Source of the DNA: Simiduia curdlanivorans | GTDB taxonomy: Bacteria > Pseudomonadota > Gammaproteobacteria > Pseudomonadales > Cellvibrionaceae | Direction: 5' to 3' | NCBI RefSeq assembly: GCF_030409605.1 | Contig: NZ_JAUFQG010000004.1 | Coordinates: 1,986,501 to 2,050,500, forward strand | DNA length: 64,000 nt | Shown here: positions 1 to 8,579 of the stretch, piece after piece | Position numbering within the stretch: position 1 is the stretch's first letter | Layout: each line of letters begins with the position of its first letter | The notes under the pieces: model-generated | Seen by the model: the letters and a program-made list of their open reading frames with translations, nothing else | Databases searched by the model: none | Told to the model about the DNA's origin: nothing | Made by a program: the position numbers and the translations under genes

Positions 1-1227
1 GACCTTTCGTTAAAAGTTTTACGTTTACCGCTATGGGCGGCTCAGGAAGCACCGGTACAGGAAGGTGCTCCCGTTGTAGCGGTTGAATTATCGAGTGTTG
101 ATAAAGAAGCGTTAGCGCTAGAGCAGGCCGAGTTAGTGTGGCAGCGGGTAAAGTCGCTACCGAAGATTCATGCGGCAATTGCGAGCTTGTATGTTAAAGA
201 AAAAAATATTGGTCAGTTAACTTTTGACTCTTACATCCAGCAGGATACTTGGCATATCGATAATATTACCGGTGCTCTATTTGGCTTGTCTGTTGCTGGC
301 TGGCCGACCAATGAGGCTAGTGGCGCAAGTGAGGCAATTGGAACAACCGGCACAATAGGGACAGCAATGACAAGCGGTGCGAGTTTGTCGTGGAATCATG
401 GCAATAACGAATCGGTATTTACCGGGCAGGTAAAGGCGGGTGACCTCGGTGCGGTGATGGAAGCCTTTGATACGAAAAAATTAATAGAAAGTAATCGCGC
501 CACCTTCAACGCCAATCTTGCTTGGCGCGGTGATCCTTATGGGGTCAAGCTGGAAAGTTTGCGTGGTGACATTGATTTTCAAGTTAAAGACGGCCGCTTT
601 ATGCGCGCAGATGCCTCCGCCAGTAATGCGTTAATGCGGCTCATGGGAATATTTAACTTCGATACCTGGATTCGTCGTTTACAATTGGATTTTTCCGATG
701 TTTACGCCAGCGGCATGGCCTACGACGAGGTCAAAGGGGCGTTGGAATTTGATCGAGGGCTGGTGCAATTTAATACACCTGTGTCGGTAAAAACGCCGTC
801 GAGCAAAATGCAGATGGAAGGGCAGGTGAATTTGGTCGATAACACCATCGATACCAAGCTTACGGTTAACTTGCCCGTGTTAGATAACCTCACTTTTATT
901 GCGGCGGTCTCAGCCGGTTTACCCGTGGCTGCGGGGGTATTTGTTGCCAGCCGGTTATTTGAAAAGCAATTCGATAAAATGACCAGTGTTAACTATCGGG
1001 TGGTTGGTGCGTTGGATAACCCAAGCATGCAGTTTAAACAAGTTGCAGACAACCCGAAGAAAGCCGGCAGCGCTCAAACAGAGTCCCCGCAAGAACCTGC
1101 TGTTGGTGACCCAACCACCGCTTTGGATTCATCTACAAGTTCGGAACAGTCAAGTTCAAGTCAACGATCCACTAACCAAGAAAACTTTGGTCATAGTGAA
1201 GAAGATAAACCTATCCTCGATAACTAG
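1..1227 (+). CDS. yhdP: YhdP family AsmA-like protein, C-terminal part (5' end outside window)
   Basis: The frame is open to the left edge, so only the C-terminal ~408 residues are seen. The segment around positions 550-1040 carries the typical C-terminal AsmA-like pattern of YhdP: a region ending in LMGIFNFDTWIRRLQLDFSD, then a conserved stretch with LPVLDNLTFIAAVSAGLP, then a closing NYRVVGALDNPSMQF. In the family this is a very long inner-membrane-anchored protein spanning the periplasm, implicated in phospholipid transport to the outer membrane. The last ~60 residues are a Ser/Thr/Gln-rich tail without recognisable fold. The stop codon TAG lies inside the CTAG edge of the 271-bp repeat that follows. 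If CTAG is a duplicated target site, the stop already existed before insertion. yjgA nearby fits the usual yhdP neighbourhood. Confidence 0.85.
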   Translation, partial: DLSLKVLRLPLWAAQEAPVQEGAPVVAVELSSVDKEALALEQAELVWQRVKSLPKIHAAIASLYVKEKNIGQLTFDSYIQQDTWHIDNITGALFGLSVAGWPTNEASGASEAIGTTGTIGTAMTSGASLSWNHGNNESVFTGQVKAGDLGAVMEAFDTKKLIESNRATFNANLAWRGDPYGVKLESLRGDIDFQVKDGRFMRADASASNALMRLMGIFNFDTWIRRLQLDFSDVYASGMAYDEVKGALEFDRGLVQFNTPVSVKTPSSKMQMEGQVNLVDNTIDTKLTVNLPVLDNLTFIAAVSAGLPVAAGVFVASRLFEKQFDKMTSVNYRVVGALDNPSMQFKQVADNPKKAGSAQTESPQEPAVGDPTTALDSSTSSEQSSSSQRSTNQENFGHSEEDKPILDN

Positions 1228-1494
1228 GGAACCTCTGAATAACTCTGGTACCGCTCTGCGTGACCTGTAGCGGTCAGCCGCAAGGCGAGTTTCGCAGCTA
1301 ATGGCCCTAGCGCTTAGCAAGAAGCTCAACGCAACGGATGGGCGCTAAAGGCCTCGCCCTACGGGGCTTCCAGCAAATTCCGTGTGCGTTGTTGCGACTG
1401 CTCGACAGACCCCGGTATGCCTTCGAAGCCGCGCCTAGCCCACGAAATTTGCTGGAAGCCAGAGCTGCACCAGAGTTATTCAGAGGTTCCCTAG
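1224..1494. mobile_element. MITE-like 271-bp repeat element, copy 1
   Basis: The sequence begins CTAGGGAACCTCTGAATA and ends with the exact reverse complement. A perfect terminal inverted repeat of 26 bp extends imperfectly to ~36 bp. A second, internal pair of arms (1366-1384 and 1441-1459, one mismatch) encloses a 56-nt loop. A second copy at 31870-32140 has the same length and differs at about 10 positions. No open reading frame of note lies inside. CTAG borders both copies and could be a 4-bp target duplication, as produced by some IS5-type transposases. I infer a non-autonomous element moved by a transposase encoded elsewhere. It fills most of the gap between the convergent yhdP and AhpC-like genes. 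Confidence 0.8.
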
Positions 1495-1567
1495 TGCGAG
1501 CTTAGATGCACAAGTGCTGCAGTTGCGCTACCGCAGTCGATTCCTCGGGTTGGGTTAATTTAACTGG

Positions 1568-2137
1568 CTAGGCGAATTTAGGTGTATGGCTTGAGGTCCT
1601 GCTCGCTGTGTCAATAAATGCCTGTACTTGTGCCAGTGGGATATGGTCGCTGGTGTCTCGGCCGTACCAGGCCTGTTGAATTGCCCCGTCTTCGTCAATG
1701 AGAAAATCTGCTGGCACCAACTTAACATGTGGGTTGTTACTGGGTTTAGCGCCGAGCATAAAACCCCTAATGATCCTAGGTAGTTTCAATACCAAGGCTT
1801 TGAGTAGAGCTGTGCCCGATTGCTCGACACCATAATGATTGTATAGCGCCAATTTGGGGTCGGCGAGCATAGTGAATGGCCGAGGGTGATTAGCAACAAA
1901 GCGGCGCACTTGCGCTGGGGTGTCGCTAAACACGGCAATTACTTCGAGGTTTTGATCTTGCCAGTGCTGATAATTTTGACTCAGCTCATACACCCGTAAG
2001 TGGCAGAAGGGGCAGGCTGCATCGCGGAAAAATGACAGCATAACGCGCTTGCCCCTGAAACTTTTCAAGCTGAAGGGTTTGCCGTAAATATCCTTGGTTG
2101 CGAAATTTAACCCTTGGTGCGGTGTGATTAGTCGCAT
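1568..2137 (-). CDS. Redoxin / AhpC-TSA family thiol-peroxidase-like protein
   Basis: This 189-residue protein has the thioredoxin-fold peroxiredoxin pattern: SFRGKRVMLSFFRDAACPFCHLRV near residues 22-48 with a CxxC (CPFC), then VIAVFSDTPAQVRRFV, a PFTMLADPKLALYNHYGV segment and a C-terminal FLIDEDGAIQQAWYG. In this family the N-terminal Cys region reduces peroxides or acts as a thiol oxidoreductase. The CPFC motif is more thioredoxin-like than the TxxC of classical AhpC, so the substrate is uncertain. There is no signal peptide, so it is probably cytoplasmic. It is transcribed towards yhdP and divergently from the msrB-like gene; both being redox repair enzymes makes shared control possible, but no operator is obvious. 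Confidence 0.75.
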   Translation of the reverse strand: MRLITPHQGLNFATKDIYGKPFSLKSFRGKRVMLSFFRDAACPFCHLRVYELSQNYQHWQDQNLEVIAVFSDTPAQVRRFVANHPRPFTMLADPKLALYNHYGVEQSGTALLKALVLKLPRIIRGFMLGAKPSNNPHVKLVPADFLIDEDGAIQQAWYGRDTSDHIPLAQVQAFIDTASRTSSHTPKFA

Positions 2138-2365
2138 GGCGTCAGCTCATGGTTATAGGATTTTAGTCGGTTACGAGCGAAATGGGATTTTGGATGACAA
2201 AAGCATTAAAAAACGAATTAGCGGCGATGCAACATAGGAAACTTGCGGCAATGCTCTGAGTTGGCTGGCTTCCCCTAGAGCTTAGAAAAGCGCGGGTGTA
2301 ACAAATACATCTAGGCCGAGTCTAACCGATAACTAGACTCATTTGCCGTATATAGAGGTATCGCT

Positions 2366-2878
2366 GTGACAAAGATGATTGGTTGTATCTTGCTGCTGGT
2401 TTCGCTCTTCGCCTGTGCGGACAAGGCCCAAGTAGATAATGAAAAAATAGAACAAGCTAAAAAAATGATCGCTGATCAGCGAAATCTTGAATCGATCTCC
2501 AGAGATGTATGGGCCGAGTTATTAACGGCGCAACAATTTGATGTGATGTGGAATGGCGCCACCGAGAGAGCTTTTACAGGCGCTTTGTTAGAGACAAAAG
2601 GTGAGGGTACTTTTGTGACAGCCGGGTGTAAATTACCGGTATTTCGGTCTGAGCATAAGTATGAATCGGGCAGCGGCTGGCCCAGCTTTTGGGAGATGTT
2701 TAATGCCGACAATATCGTCCTTAAAAAAGATTACAGCTGGGGTATGCGCCGGGTAGAGGTATTATCCAAATGTGGTGAGCATCTTGGCCATGTGTTCGAA
2801 GATGGGCCAGAGCCCACTGGCTTACGCTATTGCATCAATTCGGCGGCGTTAGAATTTATTCCCGATCAACAGCAATAG
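2366..2878 (+). CDS. msrB: Lipoprotein methionine-R-sulfoxide reductase (MsrB/SelR domain)
   Basis: GTG start with AGAGG seven bases upstream. The N-terminus MTKMIGCILLLVSLFAC is a lipoprotein signal with lipobox L-F-A-C, so the enzyme probably sits in the envelope. Residues ~45-165 are an MsrB domain: SGSGWPSFWE, HLGHVFEDGPEPTGLRYCINSAAL, with the catalytic Cys in RYCINS. MsrB reduces methionine-R-sulfoxide in proteins. Compared with E. coli MsrB, each of the two zinc CxxC pairs keeps only one Cys (TAGC instead of CLIC; SKC instead of CGNC), so structural zinc is probably not bound. The gene stops exactly before the end of the convergent TRIC-type gene. Confidence 0.85.
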   Translation: MTKMIGCILLLVSLFACADKAQVDNEKIEQAKKMIADQRNLESISRDVWAELLTAQQFDVMWNGATERAFTGALLETKGEGTFVTAGCKLPVFRSEHKYESGSGWPSFWEMFNADNIVLKKDYSWGMRRVEVLSKCGEHLGHVFEDGPEPTGLRYCINSAALEFIPDQQQ

Positions 2879-3490
2879 TTAGTCTTGGTATTTTGGTAGC
2901 CTAAGGTCCCAAATAATCGCAGCACCGCGCAGACTGAAGGCGCCGATAAAGCCTAGGCAGATGCTTAATGACGAGTCTAGCTGCAGATGATTTGCGATGA
3001 GAAACACGAGCGAACCCGTCACGCTCGCCGAGACGTAAATTTCAGGTTCCAAAATAACCGGCATTTGGTCGAGCATAACGTCGCGAATCACACCGCCGAA
3101 GGAGGCGGTTATCATGGCCATGGCGATAGCGACTAGCCAGGAGTCGTTCCACGCGAGTGACGTGTGAGTTGCCATCACGCTAAACAGGGCCATACCGGCG
3201 GCGTCCATCCACACCAGCGCGCGGTGTTTTGACGCTATATAGTGGGCAATAAAGTAGGTGAGCGCCGAGGCGATCACGCACACATAAAGATAAATCGGTT
3301 CGGCTAACCAAAACACTTGAGGTTTATTGAGTATTAGATCTCTTATGGTGCCGCCACCAATGCCGGTGACTACACCCAGAAGGATAAAGCTCATGATATC
3401 TTGCTGTTTCTCTGCCGCCGCTAGGGCGCCAGAGATAGCAAAAACTGCGCAGCCTAAAATGCCGGTAAAAAAGATGATTTCACTAAACAA
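2879..3490 (-). CDS. TRIC/UPF0126 family membrane protein (YicG-like)
   Basis: About 203 residues, nearly all hydrophobic, in two repeats of three transmembrane helices. Each repeat has the family signature of a Gly-rich segment before Arg-Asp: GVVTGIGGGTIRDLIL and MITASFGGVIRDVMLD. Prokaryotic TRIC proteins are trimeric cation channels; the physiological ion here is unknown. I chose a TTG start at 3490 because it gives the usual short lead into helix 1 (TGILGCAVFAISGALAA). A GTG at 3523 is also in frame and would overlap yjgA by 41 bp instead of 8. No strong ribosome site precedes either start, so translation is probably coupled to yjgA. Confidence 0.8.
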   Translation of the reverse strand: MFSEIIFFTGILGCAVFAISGALAAAEKQQDIMSFILLGVVTGIGGGTIRDLILNKPQVFWLAEPIYLYVCVIASALTYFIAHYIASKHRALVWMDAAGMALFSVMATHTSLAWNDSWLVAIAMAMITASFGGVIRDVMLDQMPVILEPEIYVSASVTGSLVFLIANHLQLDSSLSICLGFIGAFSLRGAAIIWDLRLPKYQD

Positions 3491-4016
3491 GGCTGCTAGA
3501 CACGATGGTGTCGCGTATCGCACGAAAGACTTTGCGTGCAGCAGCAGGCGGCTTGCTGCGCTCGAGTTCGGACTTTGCCGTGCGCACTAGTTGCCTTAGT
3601 TGCTGTCGGTCAGCTTGAGGGTAGTCCAACATAAACTCGTTGATAGCGTCGTCGCCATCGGCAATAAACCGATCGCGCCAACGCTCGGCTAGGTGTTGTT
3701 GCAAAACGTGTTGTTCTGAAACTTGCATTAAGCCTTGGTAAGCTGCTGCGATGGCTTCGTGATCGGCTTCGCGCATCAGTCGCCCAATAAACTGCATGTG
3801 CCGGCGTTTTGCGCTGTTGGTTTTGATGCGACCCATTTCTACGATAGCCAGTTGCAACGTTTCCGGCAGCGGAATCTTGCTCAGCTGATCCTTATTGAGA
3901 TCACATAGCTTAGCCCCAAGCTGCTGTAGCGCTGTGGCCTCGTTTTTGATTTGGGTTCGACTTTTTGGGAGTTCTTCGCCGTCGAGCAGGTCGTCAGCTG
4001 GGTCGTGATTTGCCAT
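3483..4016 (-). CDS. yjgA: Ribosome-associated protein YjgA/DarP (DUF615)
   Basis: A 177-residue all-alpha protein starting at ATG 4016; an in-frame TTG lies four codons upstream. The sequence PKSRTQIKNE, LQLAIVEMGRIKTNSAKRRHMQFIGRLMR matches the DUF615 core. In E. coli this protein (YjgA, renamed DarP) binds late 50S ribosomal precursors and promotes subunit maturation. The many basic and Gln residues fit RNA or ribosome contact. It is cytoplasmic. In relatives it lies next to pmbA/tldE; no such gene is found here, and the next gene upstream on this strand is ptsO. Confidence 0.88.
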   Translation of the reverse strand: MANHDPADDLLDGEELPKSRTQIKNEATALQQLGAKLCDLNKDQLSKIPLPETLQLAIVEMGRIKTNSAKRRHMQFIGRLMREADHEAIAAAYQGLMQVSEQHVLQQHLAERWRDRFIADGDDAINEFMLDYPQADRQQLRQLVRTAKSELERSKPPAAARKVFRAIRDTIVSSSLV

Positions 4017-4111
4017 GATAATATCCAAAATTCTTGCTCGGCCCTTCCATCAGGTGCGGGCGGTTGCGTCTCGGCCCGCATGGTACCCAACTCGGGGTTA
4101 AAGCGACAGCG

Positions 4112-4381
4112 TTACTCGCCTTCGCCGAAGTAGTCGTTGATCAGAGCGGTGATGGCGTCCATGGCTTCCTGCTCATCGTCGCCGTCGGTTCTTAGGTTGA
4201 GCTGTGTGCCTTTGGCCGCGGCTAGCAGCATGAGCGACATAACACTTTTGCCGTCTACCATTCTCTCGCCGATGCCCGCTTGAATTTTGCAGCCAAAACG
4301 TGCGCACAAGGTCGCCATTTTTGCCGCCGCACGGGCGTGCAGGCCTAGCTTGTTGATAATCTCTATTTGGGTTTCAATCAC
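4112..4381 (-). CDS. ptsO: HPr-like phosphocarrier NPr of the nitrogen PTS
   Basis: An 89-residue HPr-fold protein. The phosphorylatable histidine is H15 in KLGLHARAAAKM, and the second conserved segment GKSVMSLMLLAAAKGT holds the Ser that corresponds to the regulatory serine of HPr. NPr passes phosphate from EI-Ntr (PtsP) to EIIA-Ntr (PtsN, encoded two genes away). The system regulates potassium transport and nitrogen/carbon balance rather than sugar import. It is last in the rpoN-hpf-ptsN-rapZ-ptsO run, with only 7 bp between rapZ and this gene, so co-transcription is likely. Confidence 0.93.
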   Translation of the reverse strand: MIETQIEIINKLGLHARAAAKMATLCARFGCKIQAGIGERMVDGKSVMSLMLLAAAKGTQLNLRTDGDDEQEAMDAITALINDYFGEGE

Positions 4382-4388
4382 GCTACGC

Positions 4389-5288
4389 CTAGCCCTTTGT
4401 GCCGGTTAATTCTCGATGCCTAAGTTGTAGTTTAGAGTTTTTTCCCGCCAGTGCTTTATAAAGTTCTTCGGCCATATAAACCGATCGGTGTTGGCCACCA
4501 GTGCAGCCAATAGCGATGGTCATGTAGCTGCGGTTGCTTTGTTCAAATTTTGGCAGCCAGCGCGTTAAGTGCGCCAGAATATCGCTGCGCATTAGGCGCG
4601 TGTCTTCTTGTTCTTCTAAAAAATCCGCCACCGGCTGATCTTGCCCCGTTAGGGCCCTCAAGTGGGGTTTCCAGTAAGGATTGGGTAGGCAGCGCACGTC
4701 AAATACGAAATCGGCGTCTACCGGCACCCCGCGCTTAAAGCCAAAGGACACCAGTTGCACGGACATACTGGTATCGGCGTTCAAGCTGACGCGGTTTTTG
4801 ACCAGGTCGCGCAGTTGATGCAGGGTGAGGGTGGTTGTGTCGATGACTAGATCGGCTAAATCGACGATGGGTTGCAGTAGCTCGCGCTCTTTTACCGTCG
4901 CCTCTTTTAGGCTGACCCCTTCTTTACTAAGTGGGTGCTTGCGCCGCGTTTCGCTAAAGCGCTGAATCAGTACCGGTGATCGGGCATCTAAAAACATGAC
5001 CTCGATCCGTATACCCTTGGCATTGGCGTCGGCCACCAATTGTGGAAACTTGGGCAGTTCCTGCCAAGCATTGCGAGCATCGACGCTGATCGCAAATAGA
5101 GAATTGGGTGTTGGATCTGATACTAATTGATGTACCAGCTCGGGTAGTAAGCGCAAAGGCAGATTATCGACACAGTTAAATCCTAAATCTTCGAGCACGT
5201 GCAGGGCGGTACTCTTGCCTGCTCCGGAGCGGCCACTGACGATAATTAAGCGCGGTGATTGTTTGACCGTACTTTTATCCGTATTCAT
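4389..5288 (-). CDS. rapZ: RNase adapter protein RapZ (nucleotide-binding)
   Basis: A 299-residue protein with a P-loop at residues 19-26 (GRSGAGKS), a second conserved block LFAISVDAR at 64-72, and the C-terminal signature GCTGGQHRS at 261-269. In enterobacteria RapZ binds the GlmZ sRNA and hands it to RNase E, tuning glucosamine-6-phosphate synthase; outside enterobacteria the RNA partner is less clear. It is 15 bp downstream of ptsN and 7 bp upstream of ptsO, the usual order. Confidence 0.93.
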   Translation of the reverse strand: MNTDKSTVKQSPRLIIVSGRSGAGKSTALHVLEDLGFNCVDNLPLRLLPELVHQLVSDPTPNSLFAISVDARNAWQELPKFPQLVADANAKGIRIEVMFLDARSPVLIQRFSETRRKHPLSKEGVSLKEATVKERELLQPIVDLADLVIDTTTLTLHQLRDLVKNRVSLNADTSMSVQLVSFGFKRGVPVDADFVFDVRCLPNPYWKPHLRALTGQDQPVADFLEEQEDTRLMRSDILAHLTRWLPKFEQSNRSYMTIAIGCTGGQHRSVYMAEELYKALAGKNSKLQLRHRELTGTKG

Positions 5289-5303
5289 GTTGACAGAATC
5301 CCT

Positions 5304-5765
5304 TTATTGCGTGGCAAGGTATGCGCTTACCCTACTATAGAGTAGATCGCTTGTCTCAGCCGTTCTCAGTGCCGCGCGGAATTCTTCCTGTTGAAATAAT
5401 TCGGCCAGTTTTGCCAATGTTTGTAAGTGCTCGCTACTGGCTTCTTCCGGCACCATAAGGGTAAATATGACGTCGACCGGCGCACCGTCGATGGCATCGA
5501 AGTCGATCGGGCTGGAGAGCACAACCAAAGCGCCAATAGTGCTTTCACAGCTGGCGACTCGACAGTGTGGGATAGCAATTCCATGACCTAAGCCCGTGCT
5601 ACCCAGTTTTTCACGCGCGATTAAGCTGCGAAATAGTGTATCGGCATCTAGGCTGGGTATATCAGTGGCGATGATGTTGGCGATCGTCTCAAGCACGCGC
5701 TTTTTACTGACGCCCTCTACACCGTGTTGTACACGGCGAGGGGCTAGAAGGGTTTCAAACTGCAT
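5304..5765 (-). CDS. ptsN: PTS IIA-Ntr regulatory protein
   Basis: A 153-residue EIIA of the mannitol/fructose fold. The phosphorylation site is H67 in GLGHGIAIPHCRV; the following pattern APVDVIFTLMVPEE is conserved in PtsN. It receives phosphate from NPr and controls potassium uptake, sigma-54-linked functions and envelope responses by protein contacts; it transports nothing. Four bp separate it from hpf upstream. Confidence 0.95.
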   Translation of the reverse strand: MQFETLLAPRRVQHGVEGVSKKRVLETIANIIATDIPSLDADTLFRSLIAREKLGSTGLGHGIAIPHCRVASCESTIGALVVLSSPIDFDAIDGAPVDVIFTLMVPEEASSEHLQTLAKLAELFQQEEFRAALRTAETSDLLYSRVSAYLATQ

Positions 5766-5769
5766 AGGG

Positions 5770-6060
5770 TTATCGATGGCTTCGGAGTTTTTCTTTGTGT
5801 TTAATTAGTTGGCGATCTAGCTTATCAGAGAGCAGGTCTATGGCTGCATAGAGATCCTGAGACTCTGAATCAGCGAAAAATTCAGCGCCACTGACGTGTA
5901 CTGTCGCTTCCGCCTTTTGCTGTAGTTTATCAACACTTAGTATGGTGTTGATACTGGTTATTCGGTCGTGGTGTCGCTCGAGCTTTTCCAGCTTTGCATG
6001 GACGTAATCTTTTATGGCGTCGGTCAGGTCTAGGTGGTGTCCGCTGATATTTATTTGCAT
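5770..6060 (-). CDS. hpf: Ribosome hibernation promoting factor, short form
   Basis: The start was set at ATG 6060 (MQINISGHHLDLTDAIKDYV) because AAGGAG stands eight bases upstream; an upstream in-frame extension of 12 codons has no support. The 96-residue product matches the short HPF/YfiA family: beta-alpha-beta fold with FADSESQDLYAAIDLLSDKL near the end. It binds the 30S decoding region in stationary phase and promotes 100S dimers together with RMF. Location directly after rpoN is the common arrangement. Confidence 0.93.
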   Translation of the reverse strand: MQINISGHHLDLTDAIKDYVHAKLEKLERHHDRITSINTILSVDKLQQKAEATVHVSGAEFFADSESQDLYAAIDLLSDKLDRQLIKHKEKLRSHR

Positions 6061-6170
6061 TCGGCTGCTCCTTTGTGTCGCTGCTTTTGCTGTCAACTGC
6101 CCTTTTTTGGTGCAAACCCCAAAGCTGGGCGCCTAAAACTAGGGTGTAGCGGTGTTGCTTGATCTAGCGT

Positions 6171-7715
6171 TTAGATCAATCTCTTGCGTTCATTGGATGC
6201 TGCAATGCCCAATGACTCTCGGTATTTAGCGATAGTTCTGCGCGCTACCTGAATGCCTTGCTCTTCAAGCAGGGTGGTGATTTTACTGTCGCTTAAGGGT
6301 TTTTTCGGATTCTCAGCCGCCACCAGCTTCTTAATAATGGCGCGAATCGCGGTGGATGAGCACTCTCCACCCGCATCCGTGCTGACGTGGCTGGAGAAAA
6401 AGTATTTCAGCTCGAAGATGCCCCGCGGGGTGTGCATATACTTTTGTGTGGTAACGCGGGAGATGGTGGACTCGTGCATGCCAACTTCTTCTGCAATGTC
6501 GTGCAGTACCATAGGGCGCATGGCCTCGGGGCCGGATTCAAAAAAGCCCATTTGCTTTTCGACGATGCAACTGGCGACCTTGAGCAGGGTTTCGTTGCGG
6601 CTTTGCAGGCTCTTGAGGAACCAGCGCGCCTCTTGCAAATGGTCGCGCATGAAGTTGTTATCTGGGCTGGTATCTGCCCGTTTGACGAGCGAGGCGTAAC
6701 CAGCGTTAATGCGTATTTTAGGCGCTATGTCTGGGTTAAGTTCCACTAACCAGCGATCCTGCTTCTTACTGACAAAGACATCTGGAACAACATATTCAGT
6801 ATCGGCCTGTGCGATTTGTTCGCCGGGGCGCGGGTTTAGGGTTTGAATTAACCCGATTACCTCTGCCAGCTCAGCTTCTTTAAGTTTACAGCGCCGCATC
6901 AGTTGCTTGTAATCGCGATTGCCTAACAGCGCTAAATGATCCTTAACAATAAGCTTAGCAGCATCTAGGAAAGGTGTAGTAGTTGGCAGTGTTCGCAGTT
7001 GGATAAGTAGGCACTCGGCCAAGTCTTGGCCGGCGACACCGACCGGGTCAAACTGTTGAATGCGATGGAGAACCGCTAACACTTCGTCCAGTTCAACCGG
7101 GTCTTCGAGCATTTCCTGTTCTTGATTGAGGCCCTCGGCTATGTCGCCGATGGGGTTGCCCAGCATGCCGCTCGGTTCGATATCGTCGATGATCGATAGG
7201 GCGATGACTCTGTCCCTGTCGCTCATGGGGGTTAAATTGAGCTGCCACAGCAGGTGTTCCTGCAGGCTTTCGCCGGTGCTATCGCCGCGCTCGTAATCGC
7301 GGTCTTCGTCGCTGCCTGAACCGCTGCTGGCTGGGCCGGAGGTGTAGATGTCGTCCCAGTTGGTGTCGACCGGCAGGTCGTCGGGTATGTCGTTGTTCCA
7401 GTCACTATCCATCTCATTGGACTGGTTGTTATCGGGTGAAGTTTCCGGCGTGTTTAATTCTTGTAGGTTGGTTTCGGTAGATTCTTTGGCACTGTTAAAT
7501 TCTGGGTCGCTAGGTTCGCTGACATCGCTACTGGCCTCTGTGTCCTGTGCCCCGTCTTCGCCCTCTGATATTTCGAGCATGGGGTTGGATTCTAGCGCCT
7601 CCTGAATTTCCGCTTGCAAATCCAAGGTGGACAACTGCAGCAGCCGGATGGCCTGCTGCAACTGCGGCGTCATGGTCAGTTGTTGACCTAGCTTGAGCTG
7701 TAGTGATGGCTTCAT
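6171..7715 (-). CDS. rpoN: RNA polymerase sigma-54 factor
   Basis: A 514-residue protein from ATG 7715. The N-terminal activator-interacting region is KPSLQLKLGQQLTMTPQLQQ, followed by a strongly acidic, Gln/Asp/Ser-rich linker (~45-150), the core-binding domain, and a C-terminal DNA-binding part with the RpoN box ARRTIAKYRE at about residues 478-487. Sigma-54 directs transcription from -24/-12 promoters with enhancer-binding activators. An AAGGA lies 16 bases before the ATG, rather far; an in-frame TTG at 7754 is a weaker candidate. Upstream lptB and downstream hpf are in the standard order. Confidence 0.97.
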   Translation of the reverse strand: MKPSLQLKLGQQLTMTPQLQQAIRLLQLSTLDLQAEIQEALESNPMLEISEGEDGAQDTEASSDVSEPSDPEFNSAKESTETNLQELNTPETSPDNNQSNEMDSDWNNDIPDDLPVDTNWDDIYTSGPASSGSGSDEDRDYERGDSTGESLQEHLLWQLNLTPMSDRDRVIALSIIDDIEPSGMLGNPIGDIAEGLNQEQEMLEDPVELDEVLAVLHRIQQFDPVGVAGQDLAECLLIQLRTLPTTTPFLDAAKLIVKDHLALLGNRDYKQLMRRCKLKEAELAEVIGLIQTLNPRPGEQIAQADTEYVVPDVFVSKKQDRWLVELNPDIAPKIRINAGYASLVKRADTSPDNNFMRDHLQEARWFLKSLQSRNETLLKVASCIVEKQMGFFESGPEAMRPMVLHDIAEEVGMHESTISRVTTQKYMHTPRGIFELKYFFSSHVSTDAGGECSSTAIRAIIKKLVAAENPKKPLSDSKITTLLEEQGIQVARRTIAKYRESLGIAASNERKRLI

Positions 7716-7852
7716 GGTTTGATGACTAACATCCTTTAAGGTAGTGCCTCGCAACTTCGCCGAGGTATGGTCTTAGTGTAGTCATCCGTCAGGGCTCAGG
7801 CAATATTGACAAGCAAGCTCCATGCCTTTATGAGCCGTAGGGTAAATTAAAA

Positions 7853-8578
7853 TTAGAGAGTGAATTGATCACCTAAATAAACCTCGCGGACTCGCTGGTT
7901 GGCTAGCACAGTATTGGCGTCGCCTTCTGCGATGATATGCCCCTCGCTGACGATATAGGCTTTCTCGCAGATACTGAGAGTTTCGCGCACATTGTGATCG
8001 GTAATAAGCACGCCTATACCGCGTTCTTTGAGGTGTTTGATGATGTTTTTAATGTCGCCCACGGAAATTGGGTCTACCCCAGCAAAGGGCTCGTCCAGCA
8101 AAATAAACTGCGGCTCAGTGGCCAATGCCCGTGCAATTTCTACGCGTCGTCGCTCGCCGCCAGAAAGTGCCATGCCTAGGCTGTCTCGAATATGGGTGAT
8201 GTGAAATTCTTCGAGCAATGCTTCCATGCGTGCGAGGCGTTGCTTGCGGTTGAGCTCCTTGCGCGTCTCCAGTATGGCGAGAATATTGTTGGCCACGGTG
8301 AGCTTGCGAAATACGGACGCTTCTTGGGGTAGATAGCCGATACCGGCGCGCGCGCGGCCGTGGATGGGCATGCCCGTCAGGTTTTTATCGTCGATTAATA
8401 CGCGCCCGGCGTCATTTTCCACCAGGCCCGCAATCATGTAAAAACAGGTGGTTTTGCCTGCCCCATTGGGGCCGAGTAGGCCGACGATTTGACCGCTGTT
8501 GACCTCCATGGACACATCGATAACGACACGCCGACCCTTGTAACTTTTGGCCAAATTTAATGCACTTAATTTAGCCAT
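7853..8578 (-). CDS. lptB: LPS export ABC transporter ATP-binding protein LptB
   Basis: A 241-residue ABC ATPase. Walker A GPNGAGKTT is at 36-44, signature LSGGE at 138-142, Walker B ILLDEP at 159-164 and the switch His at 195. LptB powers extraction of lipopolysaccharide from the inner membrane together with LptF/LptG (not in this window) and the bridge LptC-LptA-LptD. It is one base from lptA, indicating one transcript lptC-lptA-lptB; rpoN follows after a 137-bp gap. Confidence 0.97.
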   Translation of the reverse strand: MAKLSALNLAKSYKGRRVVIDVSMEVNSGQIVGLLGPNGAGKTTCFYMIAGLVENDAGRVLIDDKNLTGMPIHGRARAGIGYLPQEASVFRKLTVANNILAILETRKELNRKQRLARMEALLEEFHITHIRDSLGMALSGGERRRVEIARALATEPQFILLDEPFAGVDPISVGDIKNIIKHLKERGIGVLITDHNVRETLSICEKAYIVSEGHIIAEGDANTVLANQRVREVYLGDQFTL

Positions 8579-8579
8579 G

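Noticed and set aside
1224..1494. The 271-bp element as an insertion sequence or a small coding gene
   Set aside because: No transposase-sized frame lies inside; the one overlapping frame runs on from a shadow of yhdP.
1224..1494. The 271-bp element as a Rho-independent terminator
   Set aside because: Its long arms are not followed by T-runs on either strand.
3951..4133. Small plus-strand frame between yjgA and ptsO
   Set aside because: It is mostly the antisense of yjgA, has no ribosome site and no recognisable product.
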